In this document: one piece after another, positions 52,666-61,220 of the stretch | Layout of the letters: each line of letters opens with the position of its first letter | How positions within the stretch are numbered: the first letter of the stretch is position 1 | Source: Gemmatimonadota bacterium | GTDB lineage: Bacteria > Gemmatimonadota > Gemmatimonadetes > Gemmatimonadales > GWC2-71-9 | DNA: 64,000 nt | Assembly: GCA_016704275.1 (NCBI GenBank) | Contig: JADJAK010000002.1 | Location: 248,001 to 312,000, forward strand | Reading direction: 5' to 3' | Position numbers and translations under genes: made by a program | The notes under the pieces: generated by a model | Seen by the model: only the letters and a program-made list of their open reading frames with translations | The model's database searches: none | Told to the model about the DNA's origin: nothing

Positions 52666-53535
52666 ATGCGGATCACCAACAGCATGATGCAGGAGCGGCT
52701 CCTCCGGAATCTCCAGGAACAGGGAGCGCAGTACCTCCGCGCCTCGGATCAGGTCACCACGGGATTGCGCAATTCCAGGATTTCCGACGACCCGGTCGCC
52801 GGCTCCCAGGTCCTCGCCAGCGACAGCGCCCTCAGGGCTGTCGAGCAGTATCGGCGTTCGGTCACGTCGGTCCAGTCCCGCCAGGCTGCCGAAGAGAGCA
52901 CGCTGGACCAGTTGGGCGACCTCCTCTCCCGTGCCAAGGAGCTGGCCACCGCTCAGGGGAGCGCCACCGGAAACGCCGCCACTCGTGCGGCGGCGGCCGT
53001 CGAGGTGCAGAGCCTGATCGACCAGGCGATCTCCCTCGGCAACCTCCGCTTCGGCAACGACTACCTCTTCGGCGGGCTCGCCACCGATGCCCCGCCATTC
53101 CAGCCCAATGGCACCTACGTCGGCACGCCGACCGGGCGCCAGGCCGAAGTGGGCGACGGCATCCTCGTGGACACGGTGCATAGCGGCGAGGAGTTGCTGG
53201 TCACCAGCGGTGTACTGACGTCGCTGACCGCGCTGCGGGATGCCCTGACGGCGAACAATCCGTCGGGGGTGCTGGCCTCGGGCGGGCCGCTCGACACCGC
53301 CTTCAATGCCACGCAGATCACCCTGACGGAAGTCGGCGCCAGGAGCCGAAACCTCGAGCTCACCACCGGCTCGCTGACGGCGCTTCAGACGGCGCTCGAC
53401 GCCAAGCGGAGTGCCGCGGCCGAGATTCCGCTGGAAGAGGCGATGCTCAACTTCTCGGCGATCCAGACCGCCATGCGCGCCGCCTACGAGGCGACCTCCC
53501 GCATCCTGCAGACTTCCCTGACGGAGTACCTCTGA
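52666..53535 (+). CDS. flgL: Hook-filament junction protein FlgL
   Basis: 289 residues. N-terminus MRITNSMMQERLLRNLQEQG and RISDDPVAGSQVLASDSALR, the flagellin-like helix pair; FGNDYLFGG is the conserved core motif; C-terminus SAIQTAMRAAYEATSRILQ. FlgL (HAP3) joins FlgK to the filament. Its stop shares a base with the fliW start (TGATG). Confidence 0.94.
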   Translation: MRITNSMMQERLLRNLQEQGAQYLRASDQVTTGLRNSRISDDPVAGSQVLASDSALRAVEQYRRSVTSVQSRQAAEESTLDQLGDLLSRAKELATAQGSATGNAATRAAAAVEVQSLIDQAISLGNLRFGNDYLFGGLATDAPPFQPNGTYVGTPTGRQAEVGDGILVDTVHSGEELLVTSGVLTSLTALRDALTANNPSGVLASGGPLDTAFNATQITLTEVGARSRNLELTTGSLTALQTALDAKRSAAAEIPLEEAMLNFSAIQTAMRAAYEATSRILQTSLTEYL

Positions 53536-53963
53536 TGTCGGCTGCCACGATTCCGCTGCCACTCGACCTGACCTTCGAGTCGCATCTCTTCGGCACCCTC
53601 ACCGTGCCGCGGCAGGATATCGTCACCTTCCCCGACGGGATCCCGGGCTTCGAGGAGTACCAGCGCTTCACGCTGTTGCCCACCTCGGCCGCCGGGCTGT
53701 ACTGGCTGCAGTCCGTGCAGGAAGCCGCGCTCGCCTTCCTGGTGGTCGAGTGCCGACGGATCGCCCCGAGCGCGTGGCCGGCGCATCCAACCGCGCTGGC
53801 GATCGTGACCCTTCCCGCCGGCCGCGGCCCCGCCTCGGCCAACCTGCAGGCGCCGATCCTGATCGACCCCGTCCTGACGACCGGGCGCCAGCTGATCGCG
53901 CCGGAGTCGGCGTGGGGCACCACCCACGCCTTCGACCTGACCGCGCTGGTCCCCGCCGCGTAG
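53535..53963 (+). CDS. fliW: Flagellar assembly factor FliW
   Basis: 142 residues. Motifs: LFGTLTVPRQDIVTFPDGIP and GFEEYQRFTLL near the N-terminus and NLQAPILIDPVLTTGRQLIA in the second half, all typical of FliW. In Bacillus subtilis FliW binds CsrA and flagellin and relieves CsrA repression of flagellin translation. Here fliW lies directly before fliC, csrA is in the cluster, and the fliC leader has matching hairpins. Confidence 0.94.
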   Translation: MSAATIPLPLDLTFESHLFGTLTVPRQDIVTFPDGIPGFEEYQRFTLLPTSAAGLYWLQSVQEAALAFLVVECRRIAPSAWPAHPTALAIVTLPAGRGPASANLQAPILIDPVLTTGRQLIAPESAWGTTHAFDLTALVPAA

Positions 53964-53979
53964 CCCCACCCGCTTGCCC

Positions 53980-54008
53980 GGGGCGCCCACCATGGGGTGC
54001 GGCGCCCC
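53980..54008 (+). terminator. Hairpin between fliW and fliC
   Basis: GGGGCGCC-CACC / GGTG-C-GGCGCCCC: a 12-bp stem with a one-base bulge and loop ATGG, 16 bases after the fliW stop and without a T run. It probably limits read-through into fliC, which has its own promoter 20 bases on. Confidence 0.6.
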
Positions 54009-54026
54009 CGTCCGACCCCTCCCCGC

Positions 54027-54053
54027 TCAGACTCCAGCCATCTCTCCCGATAA
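54027..54053 (+). promoter_or_regulatory. Sigma-28 promoter of fliC
   Basis: TCAGACTC (54027-54034), 11 bases, CCCGATAA (54046-54053), matching the FliA layout (TAAAGTTT-N11-GCCGATAA in Escherichia coli) at the -10. The expected transcript has a leader of about 80 bases before the fliC ATG. Confidence 0.78.
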
Positions 54054-54094
54054 CAGAACAGCGGCCGACATCCCGGCCGGCTGAGACCTAGTTC

Positions 54095-54112
54095 CGGAGC
54101 ACGGATGCTCCG
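54095..54112 (+). promoter_or_regulatory. CsrA-binding hairpin 1 in the fliC leader
   Basis: CGGAGCA-CGGA-TGCTCCG: a perfect 7-bp stem with a tetraloop. Together with the closing A it gives ACGGA, the ANGGA motif that CsrA binds in hairpin loops. It is placed upstream of the ribosome binding site, as for the upstream CsrA site in the hag leader of Bacillus subtilis. Confidence 0.72.
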
Positions 54113-54119
54113 TCGACAA

Positions 54120-54137
54120 CTGTTAAGGGAGTAACAG
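54120..54137 (+). promoter_or_regulatory. CsrA-binding hairpin 2 covering the fliC ribosome binding site
   Basis: CTGTTA-AGGGAG-TAACAG: a perfect 6-bp stem whose loop is AGGGAG, holding both an ANGGA motif (AGGGA) and the Shine-Dalgarno sequence. The ATG follows at 54142. CsrA bound here would block ribosome access directly. Confidence 0.75.
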
Positions 54138-54141
54138 CACC

Positions 54142-55227
54142 ATGGCCAGTATCCAGAACAACATCGCAGCGAATACCGCATTCCGTAATGTGTCCACCTC
54201 GAGCGCGGGCCTCGACAAGCAGATCGCCAAGCTGTCGTCGGGCTTCCGCATCAACCGCTCGGGTGACGACGCGGCCGGCCTCGCGATCGCCAACAAGCTG
54301 CGCGCCGAGAGCCGTTCGCTCCAGCAGGCCTCGCGCAACGCGTCGCAGGCGAACTCGATGCTCCAGATCGCCGACGGCGCCGTCAACACGATCGCCGGCA
54401 TCCTGGACCGCATGAAGGAACTCGCGACGGCCTCCAACTCGTCGTCGATCGGCCTCCAGCGCACCAAGCTGGACGCAGAGTTCCAGTCGCTGGCGTTGGA
54501 AATCAACCGTATCGCCGCGACGACCCAGTACCAGGGCTCGGCGCTGGTGAACGGCACGCTCGGCAACGCGGTCACCGGCGGCACCTACGCCGGTCAGACC
54601 TCCCTGAACGGTGCGCAGTCGGGCACCTACACCTTCGCCTCGGCCGCTGGTGTGGCCACCCTGAGCTTCGGCGCGGGTGCGACGCTGGTCACGCAGGCGA
54701 TCGCGATGCCGGCCGGTGCAGGGACGTACAACTTCGACAAGCTCGGCGTCTCGGTCACGAACGCCGCCGGCTACCTGGTCGATGGCGTCAATGCGCAGAC
54801 GATCACCGTCGCCGGTACCGCCGTGAACTTCCAGGTCTCGTCGTCGGGCGCCTATGCCGGCAACGACCTGGTCTCGCTCGCGCAGGTGAACCTCACCACG
54901 GGCGCGACGGGCTTGAACGTCGCGGGCCTCGACGTGCTGAGCGCCGCCAATGCCCAGACCGCGCTCGCGCGCCTGGACACCGCGATCGACCTCTCCAACA
55001 CCGCGATCGGCACCATCGGCGCGGCGCAGTCCCGCATTGAGTTCGCCTCGGCGAACGTCGCCACGGTCACGCAGAACGTGATCGCGGCCGAGAGCACCAT
55101 CCGTGACGCCGACATGGCGATGGAGACCACCTCGTTCACCAAGTTCCAGATCCTGCAGCAGGCCGGCATCGCGATGCTGGCGCAGGCCAACGCGACCTCG
55201 CAGAACGTGCTGTCGCTGCTGCGGTAA
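54142..55227 (+). CDS. fliC: Flagellin
   Basis: 361 residues. Conserved D0/D1 N-terminus (IQNNIAANTAFRNVSTSSAG; LSSGFRINRSGDDAAGLAIA; NKLRAESRSLQQASRNASQA) and C-terminus (RIEFASANVATVTQNVIAAE; STIRDADMAMETTSFTKFQI; QAGIAMLAQANATSQNVLSL LR). The central part (about 140-290) is a variable Thr/Ala/Gly-rich outer domain. It is the only flagellin in the window and follows fliW, with its own sigma-28 promoter and a structured leader. Confidence 0.97.
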   Translation: MASIQNNIAANTAFRNVSTSSAGLDKQIAKLSSGFRINRSGDDAAGLAIANKLRAESRSLQQASRNASQANSMLQIADGAVNTIAGILDRMKELATASNSSSIGLQRTKLDAEFQSLALEINRIAATTQYQGSALVNGTLGNAVTGGTYAGQTSLNGAQSGTYTFASAAGVATLSFGAGATLVTQAIAMPAGAGTYNFDKLGVSVTNAAGYLVDGVNAQTITVAGTAVNFQVSSSGAYAGNDLVSLAQVNLTTGATGLNVAGLDVLSAANAQTALARLDTAIDLSNTAIGTIGAAQSRIEFASANVATVTQNVIAAESTIRDADMAMETTSFTKFQILQQAGIAMLAQANATSQNVLSLLR

Positions 55228-55294
55228 GTTCGGCTCCACCGGGCGGGGGGTCGCTTCGGCGGCCCTCCAACCACCCTCACACCAGGACTGATTG

Positions 55295-57235
55295 ATGGCG
55301 ACCTCGCTCTCCTCCATTTCCGGCCTGATCTCGGGATTCAACTACCGGGACCTCGTCGATGCCATCATCGCGCAGGCCCGCGTGCCCGCCGATCGCTGGG
55401 AGGCCCAGAGCAGCGCCAATACGGCGCAGACCACCGCGCTGAACACCTATCGCGGCCTCCTCGACAAGGTCCGCACCGCCGCGAAGACGCTCCGCACCGG
55501 CACCGCCTTCGACGCGATGAGCACCACGACCTCGGTGCTTTCCGGCACGCGCGCCATTGCCTCGGCCACGGCCGACGCGACCGCCACGGCCGGCAGCTAC
55601 CAGATCAAGGTCGACCAGCTCGCCAAGGCCGAGAAGCTGGCCGGCACCATCGGTCGCGATGCCGCGACGGCGCTGGGTGCCGCCGGCACGTTCACGGTGA
55701 ACGGCCAGACCGTCACGGTGGCCGCGACCGACACGCTGACCACCCTTCGCGACTCGATCAACGCGCTCAACAGCGGCGCCACCCCGACCGGTGTCACGGC
55801 GACCATCCTCACGGTGGCGCCCGGCGACTCGCGGCTGATCCTGACCAGCGCCAAGAGCGGCGCGGCCGGCATCGCCCTCGCCGACACCCTCGGGACCACG
55901 CTGCAGACGCTCGGTTTCCAGGACATCAACGGCGCCGAACTCGCCGGGTCGGTGCTGGTGAACGGTGCCGACGCGCTCTTTCGCATCGACGACATCCCGC
56001 TCACCCGCACCAGCAACGTGGTGACCGACGCCATCACCGGTGTCACCCTGACGCTCACCGCCGACGACGTCGGCGCCGTCACGAACGTCCAGGTGGACCG
56101 CTTCCTCGATGCCGCCCGCACCTCGATGCAGGGGTTCGTCGACGCCTACAACGGACTGGTCGCCTTCCTGAAGGCCCAGGGCACCGCGAGCACCAGCTCG
56201 ACGCCCCCGCTGTATGGCCAATCGGTGATCCGGACCGCCCGCGCGCAGTTGCCGTCGTTGCTGCTCGAAGCCGTGGGCGGGGCCGCTGCCGATCTCGCCA
56301 CCGTCGGGCAGGCCGGTCTCTCGCTCACGCGCGACGGGACGTTGACCCTCGACAGCGCGAAGTTCGACGACGCCTTCAAGAATCGGCAAGGCGACCTCCG
56401 CACGCTCTTCACCGAGCAGCGGACCGCCACCGGCGCCGGCCTCTCCTTCGTCTCCTCGGCGCAGACGGCGACCGGCGGGGCGCGGGCCATCGACATCACC
56501 GCGATCGCCACCAAGGCAACGCTGTCGACCACCGGCTTCGCCGGCACGTATGACGCCGGCGGCACGGCCGATGGCGTCACCGTGACCGACACGAACTCGG
56601 GACGGACCACCACCGTCGCCCTGACCACCGGGATGTCCACCGCCGATATCGTGCTGGCGCTGCAGACGGCGTTCGACACCGACGGGCTCAATCTCACGGC
56701 CACGCAGGTGGGGAACGAGATCCAGCTCGACCAGCTCAACTATGGCCTCGGTGCCGGTATCGCCTTGGCCTTCACCGGCCTGGGTGATGGCGCGGCCGAG
56801 GCCTGGTCCGCCGACACCTCCGCCGCCGGCACCGACGTCGCCGGGACGATCGGCGGCTTCGCGGCCACCGGCATGGGGCAGTTGCTGGTCGGCACCAGCG
56901 GGACCGACGCGGAAGGGCTCACGGTCCAGTACACCGGCCTGACGATCGGCGCGGCCGGCAGCATCAATCTCTCGCTCGGCGCCGGTGCCCGGATCGAGCG
57001 GTTGCTCGACCAGTTCCTCAACACCGGCGGCGGGCTGATCGACAGCAAGGTCTCCGCCCTCGACACCAGCAATGCCCGGCTGGCGACGCGCGTTTCCGCG
57101 CTGGATGCCCGGCTTGAACGGCGTCGCGCCGTCCTGCTGGCGAATTTCCTCCAGATGGAAACCGCGATCGCTCGGCTCAAGCAGCAGTCGACCTCGCTCC
57201 TTGGCTCGACCGGCAGCTCCAACAGCAGCTCCTGA
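55295..57235 (+). CDS. fliD: Filament cap protein FliD
   Basis: 646 residues. N-terminal FliD motif SSISGLISGFNYRDLVDAII and AQARVPADRWEAQ; long Thr/Ala-rich domains; C-terminus RIERLLDQFLNTGGGLIDSK and a helix with RLERRRAVLLANFLQMETAI. FliD caps the filament and guides flagellin polymerisation. ATG 55295 is used; a TTG three bases upstream is in frame. It is followed at ten bases by its chaperone partner gene fliS region. Confidence 0.94.
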   Translation: MATSLSSISGLISGFNYRDLVDAIIAQARVPADRWEAQSSANTAQTTALNTYRGLLDKVRTAAKTLRTGTAFDAMSTTTSVLSGTRAIASATADATATAGSYQIKVDQLAKAEKLAGTIGRDAATALGAAGTFTVNGQTVTVAATDTLTTLRDSINALNSGATPTGVTATILTVAPGDSRLILTSAKSGAAGIALADTLGTTLQTLGFQDINGAELAGSVLVNGADALFRIDDIPLTRTSNVVTDAITGVTLTLTADDVGAVTNVQVDRFLDAARTSMQGFVDAYNGLVAFLKAQGTASTSSTPPLYGQSVIRTARAQLPSLLLEAVGGAAADLATVGQAGLSLTRDGTLTLDSAKFDDAFKNRQGDLRTLFTEQRTATGAGLSFVSSAQTATGGARAIDITAIATKATLSTTGFAGTYDAGGTADGVTVTDTNSGRTTTVALTTGMSTADIVLALQTAFDTDGLNLTATQVGNEIQLDQLNYGLGAGIALAFTGLGDGAAEAWSADTSAAGTDVAGTIGGFAATGMGQLLVGTSGTDAEGLTVQYTGLTIGAAGSINLSLGAGARIERLLDQFLNTGGGLIDSKVSALDTSNARLATRVSALDARLERRRAVLLANFLQMETAIARLKQQSTSLLGSTGSSNSSS

Positions 57236-57245
57236 GGCAGTCACG

Positions 57246-57638
57246 ATGAGTTACGGATCGAGCGACCGGTACCGCGAGATGGAAGTGCAGGCGATGTCGC
57301 CGGCACAACGGCTGGTGGCGCTCTACACCCACCTCCTGGTCGCGTTGCGGCAGGCGCGCGGGCACATCGAGCGCGGCGAGATCGAGGCGCGCGGCGAGCG
57401 GCTCATCAAGGCCGAAGAGATCGTGCACGAACTGCTCTGCTCGCTGGATCGCGAAGCCGGCGGCGAGTTCGCCGACCGGTTGGCCGCCCTCTACGCATGG
57501 ATGCTGGGGCAGTTCGCGACGATTCAAGCCAAGCCGAACCTCGCCCAACTCGACGCCGTCGTGACGATCGTCACCGAACTGCACGGGGCCTGGCAGGCAG
57601 CCGCCGCCCAGCTGGCCGGCGGGAACGCGGCGGCCTGA
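57246..57638 (+). CDS. fliS: Flagellin export chaperone FliS
   Basis: 130 residues, all helical. Signature YREMEVQAMSPAQRLVALYT near the N-terminus and AEEIVHELLCSLDREAGGEF in the middle. FliS binds the C-terminus of flagellin before export. Its stop shares a base with the next start. Confidence 0.93.
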   Translation: MSYGSSDRYREMEVQAMSPAQRLVALYTHLLVALRQARGHIERGEIEARGERLIKAEEIVHELLCSLDREAGGEFADRLAALYAWMLGQFATIQAKPNLAQLDAVVTIVTELHGAWQAAAAQLAGGNAAA

Positions 57639-58093
57639 TGCTGATCACGCCCGCCGAAAGCGAACGCGCCGCCCAGTTGCTGGCGGCGCAACTGGATGAC
57701 CTGGCGCGGTATCGCCATGTCGTGCAGGCGCAGCGCGCGGTGCTTCGGATGGGCGATGCGGGGCTGCTGGAGATCTTCTCCCACGAGGCGGACGGCATCG
57801 TCGCCGACATTTCGGCGCGCGAGGTCCAACTGCTGGCGGTCCGGGCTGCCGTGCAGGCGGCTTCGCCCCACGTGACCGCCGGGCATCAGGTGGCCGAGCT
57901 GTATGCCCGGGTCGAGCGGGAACGGGCGCTGGCCTCCGCCGCCGCCCGTGATCTGGCCGCCCAGATGGGGCGCGAGGCAGTCTCGATCGCCCATGAAATC
58001 GCCGAGGTCAGCGGCCAAATTGACCGGGCCAACGGCGCCTATCGGGGCGCCGGGGACTCCGCCGCCCCGGTCATGATCGACCGTACGGGGTAG
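57638..58093 (+). CDS. FliT/FlgN-like helical protein
   Basis: 151 residues of charged helices (SERAAQLLAAQLDDLARYRH, LYARVERERALASAAARDLA). Position just after fliS suggests a FliT-type chaperone for FliD, but the sequence is not distinctive; FlgN-like or another export helper is possible. Coupled to fliS by overlap. Confidence 0.6.
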   Translation: MLITPAESERAAQLLAAQLDDLARYRHVVQAQRAVLRMGDAGLLEIFSHEADGIVADISAREVQLLAVRAAVQAASPHVTAGHQVAELYARVERERALASAAARDLAAQMGREAVSIAHEIAEVSGQIDRANGAYRGAGDSAAPVMIDRTG

Positions 58094-58097
58094 CTGC

Positions 58098-58124
58098 TCA
58101 GACTATCAGGGACTTGGCCGATAG
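58098..58124 (+). promoter_or_regulatory. Sigma-28-type promoter of flgM
   Basis: TCAGACTA (58098-58105), 11 bases, GCCGATAG (58117-58124): nearly the same elements and spacing as fliC and flgL. It would allow FliA to drive its own anti-sigma factor gene. Confidence 0.72.
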
Positions 58125-58216
58125 TGTATTCAATGGCTACTCCCGCACCGACCGGTTACTCTGGAGGTCGTGTCGAGGAATGGGCCAGGGCGTTTCACCA
58201 GGGAAAGGAGGACGCA

Positions 58217-58534
58217 ATGACGATCGAAAGTCTTGGCCGCTCCGGGACACCCCAGCCCGACCCACGCCGGGCCGACGCCGCCGCGAAGGGCGCCGCCGTC
58301 GCGGCGACGGGCGCCGGCACCGAACGCGCGCGGGCCGATGCGGCCGCCGCCGACACGGTGCAGTTGTCCCCCGAAGCGATTGCACTGGCCAGCGCCGAGA
58401 TCCCCAAGGCAGAGATCGAGCCGATCCGTCTCCGGGACATCACCAAGAAGATCGCCGAGGGTCAGTACGAGGCACCGCCAACCTTGGCGATGCTGACCGA
58501 CCGCATCATGAAGGAACTCCTCGGCGGCGCATGA
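58217..58534 (+). CDS. flgM: Anti-sigma-28 factor FlgM
   Basis: 105 residues. C-terminal FlgM motif: ADTVQLSPEAIALASAEIPK, IRLRDITKKIAEGQYEAPPT and LTDRIMKELLGGA; the N-terminal half is Ala-rich and disordered. FlgM holds FliA until the hook is finished and is then exported. ATG 58217 has AAAGGAGG six bases upstream; an ATG at 58133 is in frame but sits at the predicted transcript start. Confidence 0.88.
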   Translation: MTIESLGRSGTPQPDPRRADAAAKGAAVAATGAGTERARADAAAADTVQLSPEAIALASAEIPKAEIEPIRLRDITKKIAEGQYEAPPTLAMLTDRIMKELLGGA

Positions 58535-58563
58535 CCGCGAGGGTATTGAATGCAGGTCCACCG

Positions 58564-58589
58564 CACGGCGGGGCAGATGCCCCGCCGTG
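58564..58589. terminator. Bidirectional terminator between flgM and the FtsX-type permease gene
   Basis: A perfect 11-bp stem (CACGGCGGGGC / GCCCCGCCGTG) with loop AGAT between two convergent genes; the T stretches on both sides are short. It marks the right end of the flagellar cluster. Confidence 0.75.
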
Positions 58590-58594
58590 TTGCG

Positions 58595-59992
58595 TTACAG
58601 TCGGATGGTCAGCCCATCCTGCAGCGTGTTGCGGTAGGCGCGCCACGCCGGCACCAGCCCGACGAGAATCCCTGCCACCACCACGCCGGCCAGGTAGAAC
58701 CACTCCAGCGCCTGCGGTGCCGTGATCGGGATGTAGACGCCGAAGTGCTCCTCGGCGAGTCCCTGCCCCACGAGCAGCAACGCGTACACGAGCACGACGC
58801 CGACCACTGCGCCGACGAACGCCAACAGCCCCGACTCCAGCACCAGCAGCGCCGCGATCCGCCCCGGCCCCGCACCGAGCGAGCGCAGGATCGCCATCTC
58901 GCGCCGCCGCTCCTGCAGCGTGCTGTAGAGCGCCACCAACATCCCGAGCAGCCCCACCAACAGGACCGCGCCGGTGATGATGCGTGCGCCGTCCTCGGCG
59001 TACCCGATCGCATGCCAGAGCTCGGTCAGCGCCACGGCCGGCAGGATCGCGGTGAGCGGCTCGACCTTGTCGGTGTTCATCTGCCGCTGCAACATCAGCG
59101 AGGCGGCGCGCGCCTTGGTGCCGAGGAGGAAGGCGGTGAGCTTGTGGCCGTGGGCGGCGTGTTCGTCGCCGCCGACGACCGGCGGCTCCGCACCGGGCAT
59201 CGCCTGCACCCCAGGTGAGGGGGGCGGCGGTTCCGCGCCGGGCATGGCCGTGATGGCCGGTTCCGCCGCGGGGGCGGGGGCGGGCGCCGACGAACCCGGC
59301 CGCTGCAGCGGCGCGAACTTCGGCTGGGCCCAGCCATTCGGCGAGTCCTTCGGCATCCCCTCGTGCATCCCCTCGATCCCTTCGAGGCTGATGAACAACG
59401 AACGATCCACCGGCGTCGAGGTGCGGACCAGGATCCCGACCACCGTGAAGGGATGCTCCTCGTGATCGGAGATGCCGGTGCCGCGCAGGCCGTGCGTGAG
59501 GACCACCTTGCTCCCAATCGCCAGCTTGTGTGTCTTGGACACCTCGATGCCGATCACCACGTCGCGGTCCCCTTCGAGCAGGTGCCCTTCGGCGGCGGTG
59601 ACCCGGCCATCGTTGCGGTACTTGTAGTGCTCGAAGAACGCCTGCGTCGTGCCGACCACGCGGTAGCCGTAGTACGAATCGCCGAGGGAAATCGGGATCG
59701 TCCACGCGACGGCCGGATGGCGTGACCAGCGCTGATAGGTACTCCACTCCACCGACCCGGCGGGCGCCCCCAGGCCGAAGATCGAGGAGAGCAGCAGCTG
59801 CTGCGACCCACCGCGCGCGCCGACGATCAAATCGGTGCCACGGATGGTGCCGGCGAAGCTCTCGCGGATACCGCGGCGCACCGTCTCGACGCCGACCAGC
59901 AGCGACACCGAGAGCGCGATCGACAGCACCGTCAGGATGGTGGTGAGCCGCCGGTTGCGGAGCGACCGCAGGGCAAGTTGCAGGGTGAGCAT
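58595..59992 (-). CDS. FtsX/MacB-type ABC permease with His-containing insert
   Basis: 465 residues. One N-terminal TM helix (LRNRRLTTILTVLSIALSVS), a large extracytoplasmic region, and three C-terminal TM helices with the FtsX core (LLGMLVALYSTLQERRREMA, ILRSLGAGPGRIAALLVLES). The periplasmic region holds a Pro/Ala-rich insert (about 230-280), ending in a short His cluster GGDEHAAHGHK. The order with an ATPase and DUF3299 gene resembles the Zur-regulated PA4064-PA4066 genes of Pseudomonas aeruginosa; zinc-related transport is inferred. Confidence 0.8.
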   Translation of the reverse strand: MLTLQLALRSLRNRRLTTILTVLSIALSVSLLVGVETVRRGIRESFAGTIRGTDLIVGARGGSQQLLLSSIFGLGAPAGSVEWSTYQRWSRHPAVAWTIPISLGDSYYGYRVVGTTQAFFEHYKYRNDGRVTAAEGHLLEGDRDVVIGIEVSKTHKLAIGSKVVLTHGLRGTGISDHEEHPFTVVGILVRTSTPVDRSLFISLEGIEGMHEGMPKDSPNGWAQPKFAPLQRPGSSAPAPAPAAEPAITAMPGAEPPPPSPGVQAMPGAEPPVVGGDEHAAHGHKLTAFLLGTKARAASLMLQRQMNTDKVEPLTAILPAVALTELWHAIGYAEDGARIITGAVLLVGLLGMLVALYSTLQERRREMAILRSLGAGPGRIAALLVLESGLLAFVGAVVGVVLVYALLLVGQGLAEEHFGVYIPITAPQALEWFYLAGVVVAGILVGLVPAWRAYRNTLQDGLTIRL

Positions 59993-59993
59993 C

Positions 59994-60689
59994 TCAGCGC
60001 CCTCCGGCCGTGTTCAGCGTCGGCAGCGAGAGCACGCGATCGAAGCGGGCACCGAGCGAGAGGTCGTGCGACACGAAGAGCAGCGTCGCCTTCGCCTCGG
60101 CGCAGCACTCGAAGAGCAGCTCGAGGAAGCGGTCGCGCAGGTCGGTATCGAGCGCCGAGGTCGGCTCGTCGGCGATCACAAGCTCCGGTGCACCGATCAG
60201 CGCGCGCGCGGCAGCAACGCGCTGCTGCTGCCCAACACTCAGCTCCGTCACCGCGGTGTCGATCAATTCACCGAGCTCAAGCCGCTCGGCGAGTCGGCGT
60301 GCCTCCTGCTCGATCGGCGCCCCGCCGAGTCGCTCGCGTCGCAGCGCGTGCAGCCGGCACGGCAACGCGATGTTCTCCAGCACGGAGAGGTACGGGATCA
60401 GATTGAAGAGCTGGAAGAGGTAGCCGATGTGACTGCCCCGATAGGCATCACGACGCGACGAGTGCAGCCCGGCGAGATCCTGGCCGAGAATCGACACGCT
60501 CCCCGACGTGGGGTTCAGGACGCCGGCCGTGAGGCCGAGCAGCGTCGTCTTGCCGGACCCGCTGGGGCCATGCAGGAAGACGCGTTCGCCGGTGGCGATG
60601 GAGAGGTCGGCAATGCGAAGGACCTCGCGCCCGGGACGATACCCGAACACGAGGTCCTTGATGGCGACCGCCGTGGGGCGATCGCTCAC
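59994..60689 (-). CDS. LolD/MacB-type ABC transporter ATPase
   Basis: 231 residues from GTG 60689. Walker A GPSGSGKTTLLGLTAGV, Q loop GYLFQLFNLIPYLSVLENI, signature LSVGQQQRVAAARAL, Walker B ELVIADEPTSALD and H loop FVSHD. It partners the FtsX-type permease one base downstream. Its start overlaps the DUF3299 stop (GTGA), so the three genes form one leftward operon. Confidence 0.92.
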   Translation of the reverse strand: MSDRPTAVAIKDLVFGYRPGREVLRIADLSIATGERVFLHGPSGSGKTTLLGLTAGVLNPTSGSVSILGQDLAGLHSSRRDAYRGSHIGYLFQLFNLIPYLSVLENIALPCRLHALRRERLGGAPIEQEARRLAERLELGELIDTAVTELSVGQQQRVAAARALIGAPELVIADEPTSALDTDLRDRFLELLFECCAEAKATLLFVSHDLSLGARFDRVLSLPTLNTAGGR

Positions 60690-61180
60690 TTCTTGGCGGG
60701 CGGCGCGTACGGCTTGCTGTCGATCCCTTCCATTTCGTAGTAGCTGGCACCGTAGACCGACTCGGTCTGCTTCAGGTGCAGGATCCCCTCGAACATGACC
60801 GGATCCCACCAGCCGATCTTGACCGTCTTGCCGCCCTTCATCTTGACGTAGACCATCTGGTTCGGCGGCGGCGGCGGCGTGTGGACGCAGGCGCCGAAGT
60901 ACGGCACCAGGAGGAACTCGTCGGATTCCTGCATGTTGTCTTCGAGCGGGACGATGAACGCCGCGATCTTCACCAGCTTGCCGTCGAGCGCCTCGAGTGA
61001 CGCCGGCGCCTTGCCGGTGTTCAGGTCGAGGCCGCCCAGGATTCGCCAGTCGACCAGGACCGGATCGGTCGCGAACGTCTCGGCGGCCACGACGGCCGGC
61101 GAGCCGGTGAAGACGATCGGGGCGGGACGAGCCGGGGCAAAGGCCGTCACGGACGCGAGCAGGAGCGAGGACAGGAGCAT
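60686..61180 (-). CDS. DUF3299 exported protein
   Basis: 164 residues with a signal peptide (1-19, LLSSLLLASVTAFA). DUF3299 features: LVDWRILGGLDLNTGKAP, KIAAFIVPLEDN, FLLVPYFGACVHTPPPPPNQ, a strongly conserved Cys/His/Pro loop that could bind metal. It is the first gene of the operon with the ABC ATPase and permease. In gammaproteobacterial relatives such operons are controlled by Zur. Confidence 0.85.
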   Translation of the reverse strand: MLLSSLLLASVTAFAPARPAPIVFTGSPAVVAAETFATDPVLVDWRILGGLDLNTGKAPASLEALDGKLVKIAAFIVPLEDNMQESDEFLLVPYFGACVHTPPPPPNQMVYVKMKGGKTVKIGWWDPVMFEGILHLKQTESVYGASYYEMEGIDSKPYAPPAKK

Positions 61181-61220
61181 GGCAGTACCTCTCTGAGAAC
61201 CATTTCGCAACAACAGCAAT

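Noticed and set aside
58595..61180. FtsX-ATPase-DUF3299 genes as part of the flagellar cluster
   Set aside because: They lie beyond a convergent terminator on the other strand and belong to a transport family; no flagellar motifs.
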